Shown: positions 1 through 8,717 of the stretch, piece after piece
Numbering within the stretch: position 1 is the stretch's first letter
Layout: every line of letters starts with the position of its first letter
Assembly (NCBI GenBank): GCA_017408735.1
Contig: JAFQUB010000050.1
Span: 1 to 64,000, forward strand
Direction of reading: 5' to 3'
From: Lachnospiraceae bacterium
GTDB taxonomy: Bacteria > Bacillota > Clostridia > Lachnospirales > Lachnospiraceae
Length of the DNA stretch: 64,000 nucleotides
The notes under the pieces: generated by a model
What the model was told of the DNA's origin: nothing
The model's database searches: none
Seen by the model: the letters and a program-made list of their open reading frames with translations, nothing else
Position numbers and translations under genes: made by a program

Positions 1-10
1 CATTTGGACC

Positions 11-70
11 ACCTCCTATGTTTGAGTTTGGCTTGCGACACCATTCTCACTATAACATAGGAGGTTTTTT
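11..70 (+). terminator. Rho-independent terminator of an upstream gene
   Basis: A perfect 12-bp inverted repeat (11-22 with 54-65) closes a 31-nt loop and is followed by a T run at 65-70. It would end a plus-strand gene lying before the window. The loop is longer than usual, so it could also be part of a larger structured element. Confidence 0.55.
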
Positions 71-104
71 ATTGATATCCTCACCGTTTCCACTTACACT
101 ATTC

Positions 105-123
105 TCCCCAGCATAGCTGGGGG
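105..123 (-). terminator. Short GC-rich hairpin after the first minus-strand gene
   Basis: CCCCAGC (106-112) pairs perfectly with GCTGGGG (116-122) around a three-base loop, just past the stop codon of the minus-strand membrane protein gene. No clear U tract follows on the minus strand, so termination is only inferred. Confidence 0.35.
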
Positions 124-133
124 ATTAGACTTT

Positions 134-532
134 TCATTCAAAGAACAATATGCGAACAGACTTGCAAAACTGCATTGCCGGAAACGATAACAAAAACCAG
201 AAGAAACTAAATACAATACAAACCTGTCCCATAATCTGCAATGGCATATCACTGTAATCCCATACATCTAACTTCAGCCATAAATTCACAATACACCCGC
301 AAATCCATTCCAGCCCAGTAATTCCCAGGGCGCTGACAGCCATCTTGCTCCACACAGATTTTAAAAAGGTGGCTTTTTCGGAAATCACGTCAATCATGCC
401 AAAGCAACACCCCCCTAACAAAAACATACTCCAATGGGAATGTCCACGATATACAAGTTCTATACAATAATAAATCGCCCCTCCCAAAGATATCATAAAA
501 AAATTCTGCCAGATATAATTCCATTTTTTCAT
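134..532 (-). CDS. Small membrane protein, putative ABC-transporter type IV family (CmpB-like)
   Basis: The 132-residue protein has about four hydrophobic segments and the pattern YYCIELVYRGHSHWSMFLLGG near the N-terminus, with VWDYSDMP followed by GQVCIVFSFFWFLLSFP near the C-terminus. These are typical of the small integral membrane proteins labelled putative ABC-transporter permease (PF06541-like). No ATPase is adjacent, so a transport role is not shown here. The gene diverges from the FapA-like gene and probably ends at the hairpin at 105-123. The family name is fairly sure; the function is unknown. Confidence 0.7.
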   Translation of the reverse strand: MKKWNYIWQNFFMISLGGAIYYCIELVYRGHSHWSMFLLGGCCFGMIDVISEKATFLKSVWSKMAVSALGITGLEWICGCIVNLWLKLDVWDYSDMPLQIMGQVCIVFSFFWFLLSFPAMQFCKSVRILFFE

Positions 533-664
533 AACTTACCTACTCCATTTTTTCAAATTTTATTTCTTTTTATTTCGCTTCTATTGTTTCCCATTTTCCT
601 CATTGCTATTACACAACTTTTCTACTCTTTTGTGTATTTTTTACACATTTTCACTTTATTACAT

Positions 665-693
665 TTGAAAAATATACAATTTTGATGTATTAT
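665..693 (+). promoter_or_regulatory. Sigma-A-type promoter for the FapA-like gene
   Basis: TTGAAA (665-670) and TATTAT (688-693) are separated by 17 nt. They lie about 50 nt before the start codon at 743, which has an AAGGGGG ribosome binding site. The surrounding 533-742 is AT-rich and holds nothing else I can support. Confidence 0.6.
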
Positions 694-742
694 AGTAGCA
701 AGATATGATTGGTCTTATTGGATATATTTAAGGGGGAATTTT

Positions 743-3217
743 ATGGCAGCGAATAAAACGCAAAAGGAAATTGAAAAACAAAAATACCAAATGCTGTTAA
801 AGGCATGCAAAGTTTTAGGGGGCGATATTGCACTATATCGAAAGCTGAAATTCAATATACCACAGCTTATCCAGATTTTAAAAGGATTGGAAAGTAAATT
901 AGATGTTTCTTACTATCTCGATCCTAAGTTCAGTGCACCACACATGGAAATCCTTCGCAAAGGTCTTGCAGAGGGAATTTTTCTGAAAATGTGGCTGGAG
1001 GAAGGGTTTGACTGGCCACAACTGGAACAGATTTATTTAGGTTACATGGCTGACCTACCTATTGACCGCTACGGATTTCTTGAATATTCAGCAGAACAAA
1101 TGGAACAGATCCGTCTGGGATTATTAGCCGGTCTGGACACTCACTTTTATGAGTCTGCCGAATTTTCTGCACCACAGATGTTAGAAATCCGCAAAGGCTT
1201 GGATAAAAAATTAAATGTAACTGAATACGCAAAACCAGAGTATGATCCTATTATGATGCGTGAAATTCGCCGTTCTATGCAAGATAACTTTGATTACAAA
1301 CCATACCTGGAAAAGGGATGTAATTCTAAAGTTTTACGCCAGTTGCGTAAGTCCAAGGAATGGGGATATGATATCCTTCCCTATGTTGATAGCGGATACA
1401 ATGCCGACCAAATTGAAGAGATCGGGCTGTGCTTACAGCAAAATATTAATATCAAACCATTTCTTACTATTCGCGTTAACTGGAAACAGATTCGTGAAAT
1501 CCGACTGGGATTTGAATCCGGCGTAGACGCCGCTTCCTATGCAGACAGAAAGTTTTCTGCCGCCCAAATGGAACAGATTCGTCTGGGCATGGAACAGGGA
1601 CTGGAAGTTTCTGTATACAAAGATTCAAGCATTTCTGCCGATGTCATGAAGGATACCAGAGAGAAACTTTTATTTGCAAAAGATTCTTCTCATTTAGTAA
1701 ACGATATGCTTGCCTTATCTGAAAACGAAATCATGGCATCCATTGAAGCAGAATTAGAAGCAAGTCAGAAGCTGTCCAGAAAAACCGAAGATACCACAAC
1801 GTCCAAAGTTCCTACTTCTACTAATACTAAGGAAACTTCTTTTTCCATCTCTCAGGATGGCATGAGTGCCAGTCTTTGTCTGGCACCTCCAAAAGACAAA
1901 CCTTATACGGTAGAATATCTTGTAACGCTTCTTGGAGAACATAATATTAAACAGGGTGTAAACCTGGCAAGTTTACAGCGAATTGTCCGCAAAGAATTAT
2001 ATAACGAATCCATCGTTGTAGCCCGTGGAAAAGATGCTGTAAACGGCGAAAATGGTTTCTATACCTTCCATTTTAATACTGAAAAGAGCGACCATAAACC
2101 CACCATACTGCCCGATGGCTCTGTAGACTACTTCAACAACGCCTCCTACGAATTTGTCAAGGAAGACCAGCTACTGGCAGAATACACACCTGCCACACCA
2201 GGTGAATATGGTTATACTGTTTCCGGCAAGTTAATTATTCCAAAGCGTGGCAAGGATTTACCCGTACTCCGGGGTAAGGGAGTCCGAATTACCGAAGATA
2301 AGACACAATATTTTGCTACCTGTAGTGGACAGATTGAATACCAGAATAATAAAATCAACATTATCAACTGTCTTTCTATTAACAGCGATTTAGATATTTC
2401 TGTAGGCAACATTAATTTTGACGGAAATGTGGAAATTATGGGGAATATCATTCCTAATATGGTTGTACGTGCCACCGGTTATGTAAAAGTAAATGGATAT
2501 GTGGAATCCGCTTCTATTTATGCCGGTGATGATGTAGTTTTAGCAAAAGGGATTCAGGGCGGCGGCATTTCTTATATTGAAGCCGGCGGTGATGTGCTTG
2601 CACCATTCTTTGAATCCACCACGATTAAATGTAACGGTTCTTTACGTTCAAACCATATTTTAAACTGTGACGTTACCGCCAATGACAGTGTTCTCCTTTC
2701 CGGAAAACGGGGATTGATTCTTGGTGGTACAACCAGAGCTTTGCGCTATATTGATGCAACTACAGTTGGAAACAAGGCAGAACTTCCAACCAAATTAATC
2801 CTGGGTGTTGATTCTGAAATCATCAAAGAATATGGTGAAACTATTCAGTCGATTTCTAAAGTAAAATTAGAAATTTCTGCTTTAAAAAAGAACCTTGTTA
2901 TTTTTGAAGAACAACATCAGACAGAGCATTACACTTATAAAACGTTGAAAAAGGCAATTCAGATAAAAGAAGATGATTTGCAGGCACTGAACAATGCGTT
3001 GAACGAATGTAATCGTATTATTGAGATTGCCTCCTCCGCTTCTGCCAGCATCCGTGGAACGATTCATCCCGGAACATCCATATCCATCAATGCCGAAAAA
3101 CATCAAGTAAACGATGAGCAGGCACAGGTGACCTATCGTCTTCGCGACCGAAAAATTATCATGGAAGAATACGCAGAACCAAAACTAGAGGAAAAAGTTA
3201 ACCGCAATAAGGTATAA
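743..3217 (+). CDS. FapA (DUF342) family protein with N-terminal repeat region
   Basis: The 824-residue protein has two halves. Residues about 50-310 hold some nine imperfect repeats of 25-28 residues built on the pattern FSAPQMxEIRKGLxxGLDVxxY. Residues about 390-770 match the FapA/DUF342 fold: beta-helix-like stretches such as GNVEIMGNIIPNMVVRATGYVKVNGYVE, ending with a coiled-coil segment (EYGETIQSISKVKLEISALKK). FapA was named as flagellar assembly protein A, but no flagellar gene is nearby, and DUF342 proteins in Clostridia are often tied to the cell surface or polar localisation. It is monocistronic with its own promoter and terminator. The function of the repeat half is unknown. Confidence 0.8.
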   Translation: MAANKTQKEIEKQKYQMLLKACKVLGGDIALYRKLKFNIPQLIQILKGLESKLDVSYYLDPKFSAPHMEILRKGLAEGIFLKMWLEEGFDWPQLEQIYLGYMADLPIDRYGFLEYSAEQMEQIRLGLLAGLDTHFYESAEFSAPQMLEIRKGLDKKLNVTEYAKPEYDPIMMREIRRSMQDNFDYKPYLEKGCNSKVLRQLRKSKEWGYDILPYVDSGYNADQIEEIGLCLQQNINIKPFLTIRVNWKQIREIRLGFESGVDAASYADRKFSAAQMEQIRLGMEQGLEVSVYKDSSISADVMKDTREKLLFAKDSSHLVNDMLALSENEIMASIEAELEASQKLSRKTEDTTTSKVPTSTNTKETSFSISQDGMSASLCLAPPKDKPYTVEYLVTLLGEHNIKQGVNLASLQRIVRKELYNESIVVARGKDAVNGENGFYTFHFNTEKSDHKPTILPDGSVDYFNNASYEFVKEDQLLAEYTPATPGEYGYTVSGKLIIPKRGKDLPVLRGKGVRITEDKTQYFATCSGQIEYQNNKINIINCLSINSDLDISVGNINFDGNVEIMGNIIPNMVVRATGYVKVNGYVESASIYAGDDVVLAKGIQGGGISYIEAGGDVLAPFFESTTIKCNGSLRSNHILNCDVTANDSVLLSGKRGLILGGTTRALRYIDATTVGNKAELPTKLILGVDSEIIKEYGETIQSISKVKLEISALKKNLVIFEEQHQTEHYTYKTLKKAIQIKEDDLQALNNALNECNRIIEIASSASASIRGTIHPGTSISINAEKHQVNDEQAQVTYRLRDRKIIMEEYAEPKLEEKVNRNKV

Positions 3218-3287
3218 TTATTTTTTCTTTAAGTAAACTATTAGAAATAGGAGAATGTCGTTAATTTTATTCCTCATATTAAATACG

Positions 3288-3329
3288 CATAAAAGATGCC
3301 CACATGTATAACTGCGGGCATCTTTTATG
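3288..3329. terminator. Bidirectional terminator between converging genes
   Basis: A perfect 14-bp inverted repeat (3288-3301 with 3316-3329) has A and T runs on its outer arms, so it can terminate both the FapA-like gene (+) and spoIVA (-). Confidence 0.85.
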
Positions 3330-3355
3330 CCAATTTCTAAGCATTCGCCAGCATT

Positions 3356-4828
3356 CTATATAATAATACAAACCATGCCACCACTGCTGTCATTCACCAC
3401 CTTTTGCATGGTATCCTGCAATTTGCTCTGACTTTCTTCACCAATCTGGGAAAGTTTTGAATTAATTCCATCAGATACAAGTTGCTCTACGGATTTTCCA
3501 AAGATATTAATCTTCCAGATACCTTCTGCTTCGCAGCTGTTGTCTTTGATATATTCAATCAAATCTTTTGCCTGCTGTTCACTTCCTACAATCGGGGCAA
3601 TTTCTGTTTCAATACCTGCCCGAATCATGTGAATAGAAGGTGCTTCGGAACGTATTTTTACACCGAATTTGTTTCCATGCTTTACAATTTCCGGTTCATA
3701 TAGCTTAATCTCATTCTGTGTAGGCATTACCACACCGTAGCCACTCATTTTCACGGACTGCATGGCATTTTCCACCTTCTGATACTCCTCTTTCTTCCGG
3801 GCAAGTTCTCTTACGGTAGACAGTAAAGTATACTCGTTTTCTACGGTAACGCCCAGCATTTCTGATATCATTTCATAATAATATTTGTCAGCAATCTGAA
3901 GCTGTACTTTGATTTTTCCGGAAGCTAAATCTACTTCATCCAATTTCATTCGACACACATAAGGACTTTCAAAGGATATTTTTTCATCTACCGCGTCCTT
4001 AATTGCTCTTACATTTTGAGAGCTTTCCCTGATTTTATCTATAATCTCCGCTTTAATAGGATGGCTCATTGGAAGTGTTTCAATCCATCTGGGTACAAAA
4101 TATTCTATTTCCATTACCGGAAACTCTTTTAATACACATTCTAATATTTTGTGAATATCTTCTTTTCTAATTTGCTGACAATTCAAACTGATTACTCTTA
4201 CATTGTTTTTCTTGGAAATTTCCTCTGCAATTCTTGTACTTTCATCACTGTATGGTTTCATAGAGTTCAAAATCACCACAAATGGCTTTCCAAGCCTTTT
4301 TAATTCGGCGATGGTCTTTTCCTCCGGTGCTATGTAATTTTCCCTTGGAATCCCGCTAAAAGAGCCGTCAGTGGTCACTACAATACCTATGGTGGAATGG
4401 TCATGAATTACTTTTCTTGTTCCTATCTCTGCCGCCTGGGTAAAAGAAATTTCCTGTTCTGACCAGGGTGTCTTAACTAACCGCTCTGTATTCCCCTCAA
4501 TATGTCCTTCTGCGCCTTCTACCATGTAACCCACACAGTCAATCAAGCGCACCAAAACCTGAATATCTTCATCCAGCTTAATTTTTGCCGCTTCTTTTGG
4601 AATAAATTTTGGCTCTGTTGTCATAATTGTTTTTCCCTGGGCAGACTGGGGTAATTCATCCTGCGTTCTGCTTTTTGCATATTCATCTTCTATTTCCGGT
4701 AAAACCATCAAATCCATAAATCGTTTAATAAATGTTGATTTTCCTGTTCTTACCGGTCCTACTACACCAAGATATATTTCACCGTTGGTTCGTGCCTGTA
4801 TATCTTTGTATAAATCAACCGTTTTCAT
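3356..4828 (-). CDS. spoIVA: Stage IV sporulation protein A (spore coat basement ATPase)
   Basis: SpoIVA polymerises on the forespore outer membrane as the base of the spore coat, using ATP hydrolysis. The 490-residue product matches the family along its length (usual size about 492). It opens with MKTVDLYKDIQARTNGEIYLG, carries a Walker A motif GPVRTGKST at residues 24-32, and keeps the short hydrophobic C-terminus ending GGMVCIII that anchors it. It shows that the host can sporulate. The start codon is preceded by AGGAGGAT, which lies inside a long hairpin (4833-4914). Mother-cell sigma-E control is expected from the family, but I could not place a convincing sigma-E promoter. Confidence 0.97.
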   Translation of the reverse strand: MKTVDLYKDIQARTNGEIYLGVVGPVRTGKSTFIKRFMDLMVLPEIEDEYAKSRTQDELPQSAQGKTIMTTEPKFIPKEAAKIKLDEDIQVLVRLIDCVGYMVEGAEGHIEGNTERLVKTPWSEQEISFTQAAEIGTRKVIHDHSTIGIVVTTDGSFSGIPRENYIAPEEKTIAELKRLGKPFVVILNSMKPYSDESTRIAEEISKKNNVRVISLNCQQIRKEDIHKILECVLKEFPVMEIEYFVPRWIETLPMSHPIKAEIIDKIRESSQNVRAIKDAVDEKISFESPYVCRMKLDEVDLASGKIKVQLQIADKYYYEMISEMLGVTVENEYTLLSTVRELARKKEEYQKVENAMQSVKMSGYGVVMPTQNEIKLYEPEIVKHGNKFGVKIRSEAPSIHMIRAGIETEIAPIVGSEQQAKDLIEYIKDNSCEAEGIWKINIFGKSVEQLVSDGINSKLSQIGEESQSKLQDTMQKVVNDSSGGMVCIII

Positions 4829-4832
4829 AAAA

Positions 4833-4914
4833 AATCCTCCTGACCATAGTGTATCTTAGGACATGCCTGATAAAGGCTATGTCTGCAATTAATACACTAT
4901 ATGTCAGAAGGATT
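4833..4914 (-). promoter_or_regulatory. Long hairpin that is both a terminator shape and a sequestered RBS upstream of spoIVA
   Basis: The outer arms 4833-4854 and 4892-4914 pair over about 20 bp with few mismatches, and an inner stem (4859-4867 with 4875-4883) continues the helix. On the minus strand the 3' arm contains the spoIVA Shine-Dalgarno AGGAGGAT, followed at once by six U residues and then the ATG. The element could end transcripts from the upstream response-regulator gene and mask the spoIVA start in any readthrough RNA. Confidence 0.6.
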
Positions 4915-4924
4915 TAAAATATGC

Positions 4925-5905
4925 TCAAAGAACACCATCAATAATGGCAATTCCTCCATCATAGTCTATATTATCAATTTTTTCCTGCAGGTTTTCTATC
5001 ACATTTTCATAAACATCCGGTAACACATACTGTTTCATGGTGCTTAGAATTGCCACTGACTGGTCATAATCAAAATCTTCCAGTGCATTTTTCACTTCTA
5101 TCAACCATTGTTTTACCTGTTCTATATCCGCTTTCTGCCTGTTTCCACCTAATGGTAGTACTTCACCATAAGGTTTTAACAATTCAAGATAAGATTCATA
5201 GCGACAAATAAACTGCTCCGCTTTCTCTAAAAGATTTTCTCTGCTATAATCCAAACATTCTTTTTCCAATCTTTCACAAAATTGTGCAAAATCCAAAGCT
5301 CCAATTAGTCGGGAAGCACTTTTTAATCCATGTACTTCGATTTTAAAGGCTTCTACATCAAATTCCTGAGCATATTCACTAATCACTTTGCTTTTACCCT
5401 TAATTGCCCGGTAATACTCCTTTAAAATCTCTTTGTAAATTCCGATATCTCCAGAGCGTTCCAACGCATATGCTGTGTCAAGACCCGGAATTATTATGGT
5501 TTCTTGTGCATCACTGCTTTGTGCCACGTCTGGCATTTCCAACGAAATACATTCCTTCAAAATATCCTCTAACTGCCGTTTCTTTACAGGCTTTTGCAGT
5601 ATCGGAACAGTTTCTTCCAACTGTATCTTTCTGACTTCCTCTTCATTACCGGTACACAAAAACATAAAAATATTTTTTCCCTGCATCTGGGTTTTTTCTT
5701 TTATTTTTTGCAAGGTTTCTAAACCGTTCATTTCAGGCATTAGATAATCTGCAAAAATCAGCTGAAAGGATGTTAGATCTTCTCTTCCTAAAGCTGCCAC
5801 ACCACTTTCTGCTATTGCTGTGTCTATACCATACGCTTTCAACAAACCGCTAAGCACTGATGCACTGACACTATTATCATCCACCAAAAGTGCGCGATAT
5901 GCCAT
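4925..5905 (-). CDS. Response regulator receiver protein with C-terminal Hpt domain
   Basis: Residues 1-115 form a REC domain: acidic D9/D10, phospho-acceptor D53 in FADYLMPEMNG, and K105 in ILQKPVKK. Residues about 140-245 form a histidine phosphotransfer domain with H192 in VHGLKSASRL. The tail has no DNA-binding or enzymatic output. Such REC-Hpt proteins act as phosphorelay intermediates. It lies 24 nt downstream of a second REC protein and upstream of spoIVA, with no histidine kinase in the window, so its partner is encoded elsewhere. A link to the sporulation phosphorelay is tempting but rests only on position. Confidence 0.85.
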   Translation of the reverse strand: MAYRALLVDDNSVSASVLSGLLKAYGIDTAIAESGVAALGREDLTSFQLIFADYLMPEMNGLETLQKIKEKTQMQGKNIFMFLCTGNEEEVRKIQLEETVPILQKPVKKRQLEDILKECISLEMPDVAQSSDAQETIIIPGLDTAYALERSGDIGIYKEILKEYYRAIKGKSKVISEYAQEFDVEAFKIEVHGLKSASRLIGALDFAQFCERLEKECLDYSRENLLEKAEQFICRYESYLELLKPYGEVLPLGGNRQKADIEQVKQWLIEVKNALEDFDYDQSVAILSTMKQYVLPDVYENVIENLQEKIDNIDYDGGIAIIDGVL

Positions 5906-5929
5906 ACTTCTGCCTCCTTGCCATTTTAT

Positions 5930-6694
5930 TTACATTACATCCAGAAAATTTGCAATGGCGGTCAGTACTTCTTCTTTCTGAGCAGTTTTTAAGAAATATC
6001 CTTGTGGATTTAGTTCCATAACTTCCTGTGCTTTTTCATTATCTGACATTCCCGTTAAGAAAAAAACCGGAATATCTTTTGTTTTTGGATTATTTCTGAT
6101 TTTTTCCAAAGTTTCTTTTCCGTCCATGCCAGGCATTAAGTAATCCATCAAAATTAAATCTGCCGGCTTTTTCTCTAAAAACTTTAGGGCTGTATCACCG
6201 GAATTCACAATGGATACCCGGTAAGTGTCTTCCAACCATAACTTGATAGATTTTAAAGACAATGGATTATCATCAATCACCAAAATATCCCTCTTATAAA
6301 TATCCAACTCTAATTTCTCTTTACACTGGCAATCTAAAATCGCTTCCAGCGACAATACAAAATTATTCAAAGTTACCGGACATTTTATCTCTATACAAGT
6401 TTCCAGCTTACTTTCCTTTTTAAATTCCTTACATTCTTCGTCTGTTCCTACTAGAATCAACTCACTATTTAAGAACCCTTGTTGCTTCAGTATTTCTACC
6501 ACAGCTTTTCTGTCCGCTTCCTCTGTCCGATTCAAATAGCAAACTACATGCTGTGGCTGAAATTCCTTCATGGTTTCTAAAATATCTTTTTCCCCAATTA
6601 CAGCCATTTCTGTCTGCAACATAACATCTAATTTTTCTCTTAAAACCCTGCTTTGATGCAGAATTTTTGCAATTATTAATACCCTTTTTTTCAT
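5930..6694 (-). CDS. Response regulator with degenerate N-terminal and intact C-terminal receiver domain
   Basis: The 254-residue protein carries a canonical REC domain at about 135-254 (D141/D142, phospho-acceptor D184 in ILMDYLMPGMDG, T/S in FFLTGMSD, K in GYFLKTAQ). Its N-terminal half resembles a receiver fold but lacks the acidic pair and phospho-acceptor, and may be a pseudo-receiver for protein binding. There is no output domain. It probably forms an operon with the downstream REC-Hpt gene (24-nt gap), giving a two-protein relay without a kinase. Confidence 0.8.
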   Translation of the reverse strand: MKKRVLIIAKILHQSRVLREKLDVMLQTEMAVIGEKDILETMKEFQPQHVVCYLNRTEEADRKAVVEILKQQGFLNSELILVGTDEECKEFKKESKLETCIEIKCPVTLNNFVLSLEAILDCQCKEKLELDIYKRDILVIDDNPLSLKSIKLWLEDTYRVSIVNSGDTALKFLEKKPADLILMDYLMPGMDGKETLEKIRNNPKTKDIPVFFLTGMSDNEKAQEVMELNPQGYFLKTAQKEEVLTAIANFLDVM

Positions 6695-6741
6695 TAGAAC
6701 GCCCTCTTATCTTAAATGTGTATCTTAAGACATTTTTATTA

Positions 6742-8283
6742 CTATTTTTTAATTAAAAGTGATTTTCCTGTCATTTCTTCCGGCTGTGTCATTCCCATCA
6801 TTTCAATTAATGTTGGTGCAATATCTGCAAGGCATCCCCCATCGCGTAATGTGTAATTTTCATCGTAATTTACCAAAATAAATGGAACCGGGTTTGTTGT
6901 ATGGGCTGTGAAAGGATCACCTGTTTCATAATCTACTAACTGTTCTGCGTTTCCGTGGTCAGCACAGATAAACATAGCTCCACCAACTTCTTTGATTGCA
7001 TCTACTGCTTTTCCTACACATTCATCTACTGCTTCTACCGCCTTAATGGCTGCTGCTTCCACACCTGTATGACCTACCATGTCAGGGTTTGCAAAGTTAA
7101 TAATAATTACATCATATTTATCTGATTTAATTGCTGCAACTAATTTGTCACAAACTTCATATGCACTCATTTCAGGTTTTAAATCATAAGTTGCAACTTT
7201 TGGAGATTTTACTAAAATTCTGTCTTCGCCTTCGTTTGGTTCTTCTACACCACCGTTGAAGAAGAATGTAACATGAGCATATTTTTCTGTCTCTGCAATT
7301 CTAGCCTGTGTTTTCCCGTTTGCAGCTAAGAATTCTCCAAATGTATTTGTGATAGCTACTTTATGGAATGCAATGTCCTTGTTTGGAATAGTAACATCAT
7401 ATTCTGTAAAGCATACGAAAGTAGTATCTAATCTTTTTTCTCTTGTAAATCCATCAAAATCATCTGCACAGAAAGCTCTTGTAATTTCTCTTGCACGGTC
7501 TGGTCTGAAGTTGAAGAAGATTACAGAATCTTTGTCAGCAACTTTTGCTACCGGAGCACCATCCTTTACAATGACAGTTGGCATAACAAATTCGTCTGTT
7601 TTGTCTGCTGCGTAAGATGCTGCAACTGCTTCCACTGCGTCTGTAGCTGTTTCACCAGTTCCTTTTACCATCGCATTGTAAGCAAGTTCTACTCTGTCCC
7701 AACGATTATCTCTGTCCATTGCATAGTAACGTCCCATGACAGATGCGATTTCACCTACACCTAATTCTTTCATTTTGTCAGCTAATTCTGCCACAAAATC
7801 TTTTCCAGAAGCAGGAGGTGTATCACGTCCGTCTAAGAAGCAATGCACATATACTTTCTTTATTCCTTCACGTTTTGCTAGTTCTAATAAGCCATATAAA
7901 TGGGAATTATGGCTGTGTACACCACCGTCAGATAACAAACCAAATAAATGTAATGCTGAATCATTTTCTTTTACATTTGCAACTGCTTTTAATAACGCTT
8001 CGTTCTTAAAGAAATCTCCATCCTGAATTTCTTTTGTAATTCTTGTCAGTTCCTGATATATAATACGTCCTGCACCCATATTTAAGTGACCAACTTCAGA
8101 GTTCCCCATTTGTCCGTCCGGAAGACCAACTGCCATACCACTTGCATAACCTTTTACGAAAGGATATTCTTTCATCAAAGATTCCATAACAGGTGTTTTT
8201 CCCAACGCAACTGCATTTGCCTGTTCTTTCTCATTTAAACCATATCCATCAAGAATCATTAAAACTGTAGGTTTTTTACTCAT
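6742..8283 (-). CDS. gpmI: 2,3-bisphosphoglycerate-independent phosphoglycerate mutase
   Basis: This manganese enzyme interconverts 3- and 2-phosphoglycerate in glycolysis. The 513-residue length is typical. Visible hallmarks are VLMILDGYG at the N-terminus, the catalytic serine S62 in [43 protein letters not shown], and the metal-binding [10 protein letters not shown] near the C-terminus. It follows the triose genes by about 5 kb rather than sitting directly in their operon. An unrelated peptide locus lies between them, closed by a terminator at 8416-8454. Confidence 0.97.
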   Translation of the reverse strand: MSKKPTVLMILDGYGLNEKEQANAVALGKTPVMESLMKEYPFVKGYASGMAVGLPDGQMGNSEVGHLNMGAGRIIYQELTRITKEIQDGDFFKNEALLKAVANVKENDSALHLFGLLSDGGVHSHNSHLYGLLELAKREGIKKVYVHCFLDGRDTPPASGKDFVAELADKMKELGVGEIASVMGRYYAMDRDNRWDRVELAYNAMVKGTGETATDAVEAVAASYAADKTDEFVMPTVIVKDGAPVAKVADKDSVIFFNFRPDRAREITRAFCADDFDGFTREKRLDTTFVCFTEYDVTIPNKDIAFHKVAITNTFGEFLAANGKTQARIAETEKYAHVTFFFNGGVEEPNEGEDRILVKSPKVATYDLKPEMSAYEVCDKLVAAIKSDKYDVIIINFANPDMVGHTGVEAAAIKAVEAVDECVGKAVDAIKEVGGAMFICADHGNAEQLVDYETGDPFTAHTTNPVPFILVNYDENYTLRDGGCLADIAPTLIEMMGMTQPEEMTGKSLLIKK

Positions 8284-8415
8284 TTTTTTCTCCTTATCTC
8301 TACTCTTCTATATTTTACTTAATTTTGTACCACTTAACAGTGATTATTATACAAAGATTCCTCTTTATTTTCAAGTATTTTCCTAATATCCGTCTCAAGA
8401 ATTTTCCTACAAAAC

Positions 8416-8454
8416 AAAAAAGACTATGCTTAAATACATAGCATAGCCTTTTTA
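8416..8454 (-). terminator. Terminator of the orphan peptide transcript
   Basis: A stem of about 14 bp with one mismatch (8416-8430 with 8440-8454) is followed on the minus strand by a U run. It lies only some 12 nt beyond the stop codon of the 51-residue peptide gene, so it ends a very short transcript. Confidence 0.8.
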
Positions 8455-8465
8455 ACCGTTATATC

Positions 8466-8621
8466 TTATAACATGATATCGCTTTCGTCATCAATTGGTG
8501 TAATCTGTGGAATTGGTGTTGGCAAAACATGTGAGCTGTGGTTTGGACGTTTGTTCTTTGCAGCACCTGCTGTTAATGCAATTCTTAAATCAAGTACTTC
8601 TGGTTTTTTCCATTCTTTCAT
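8466..8621 (-). CDS. Orphan 51-residue peptide, possible RiPP-type precursor
   Basis: The ORF begins with a strong AAGGAGG site 7 nt before ATG. The N-terminus reads MKEWKKPEVLDLRIALTAG, the Trp/Pro-Glu/Leu pattern seen in leader segments of some Firmicutes peptide precursors. The remaining 32 residues are basic then Pro/Ile-rich (VLPTPIPQITPI) and end acidic (DDESDIML). There is no cysteine, so a thioether product is excluded. It has its own promoter (8666-8694) and terminator, as expected for an abundant small product. Directly upstream lies a fused nucleotidyltransferase/HPr-kinase-like gene; such genes accompany lasso-peptide clusters, but no lasso cyclase or protease gene is present. Its reality is well supported; its function is inference. 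Confidence 0.7.
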   Translation of the reverse strand: MKEWKKPEVLDLRIALTAGAAKNKRPNHSSHVLPTPIPQITPIDDESDIML

Positions 8622-8665
8622 TTTAATTTCCTCCTTAAAAGCATGATTATCATTTCACTAGTACA

Positions 8666-8694
8666 AATATAGCATGTTTTCTGAGGACTGGCAA
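8666..8694 (-). promoter_or_regulatory. Dedicated promoter of the orphan peptide gene
   Basis: On the minus strand, TTGCCA (8689-8694) and TATATT (8666-8671) are 17 nt apart, placing a start near 8659 and a leader of about 38 nt. It lies in the 96-nt gap after the kinase-like gene, so the peptide can be transcribed independently of it. Confidence 0.6.
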
Positions 8695-8717
8695 TAATTC
8701 TAACAATTTTGTTGCAT

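Noticed and set aside
743-3217. Evidence of a flagellar locus
   Set aside because: FapA/DUF342 is found in non-flagellar settings and no flagellar gene is nearby.
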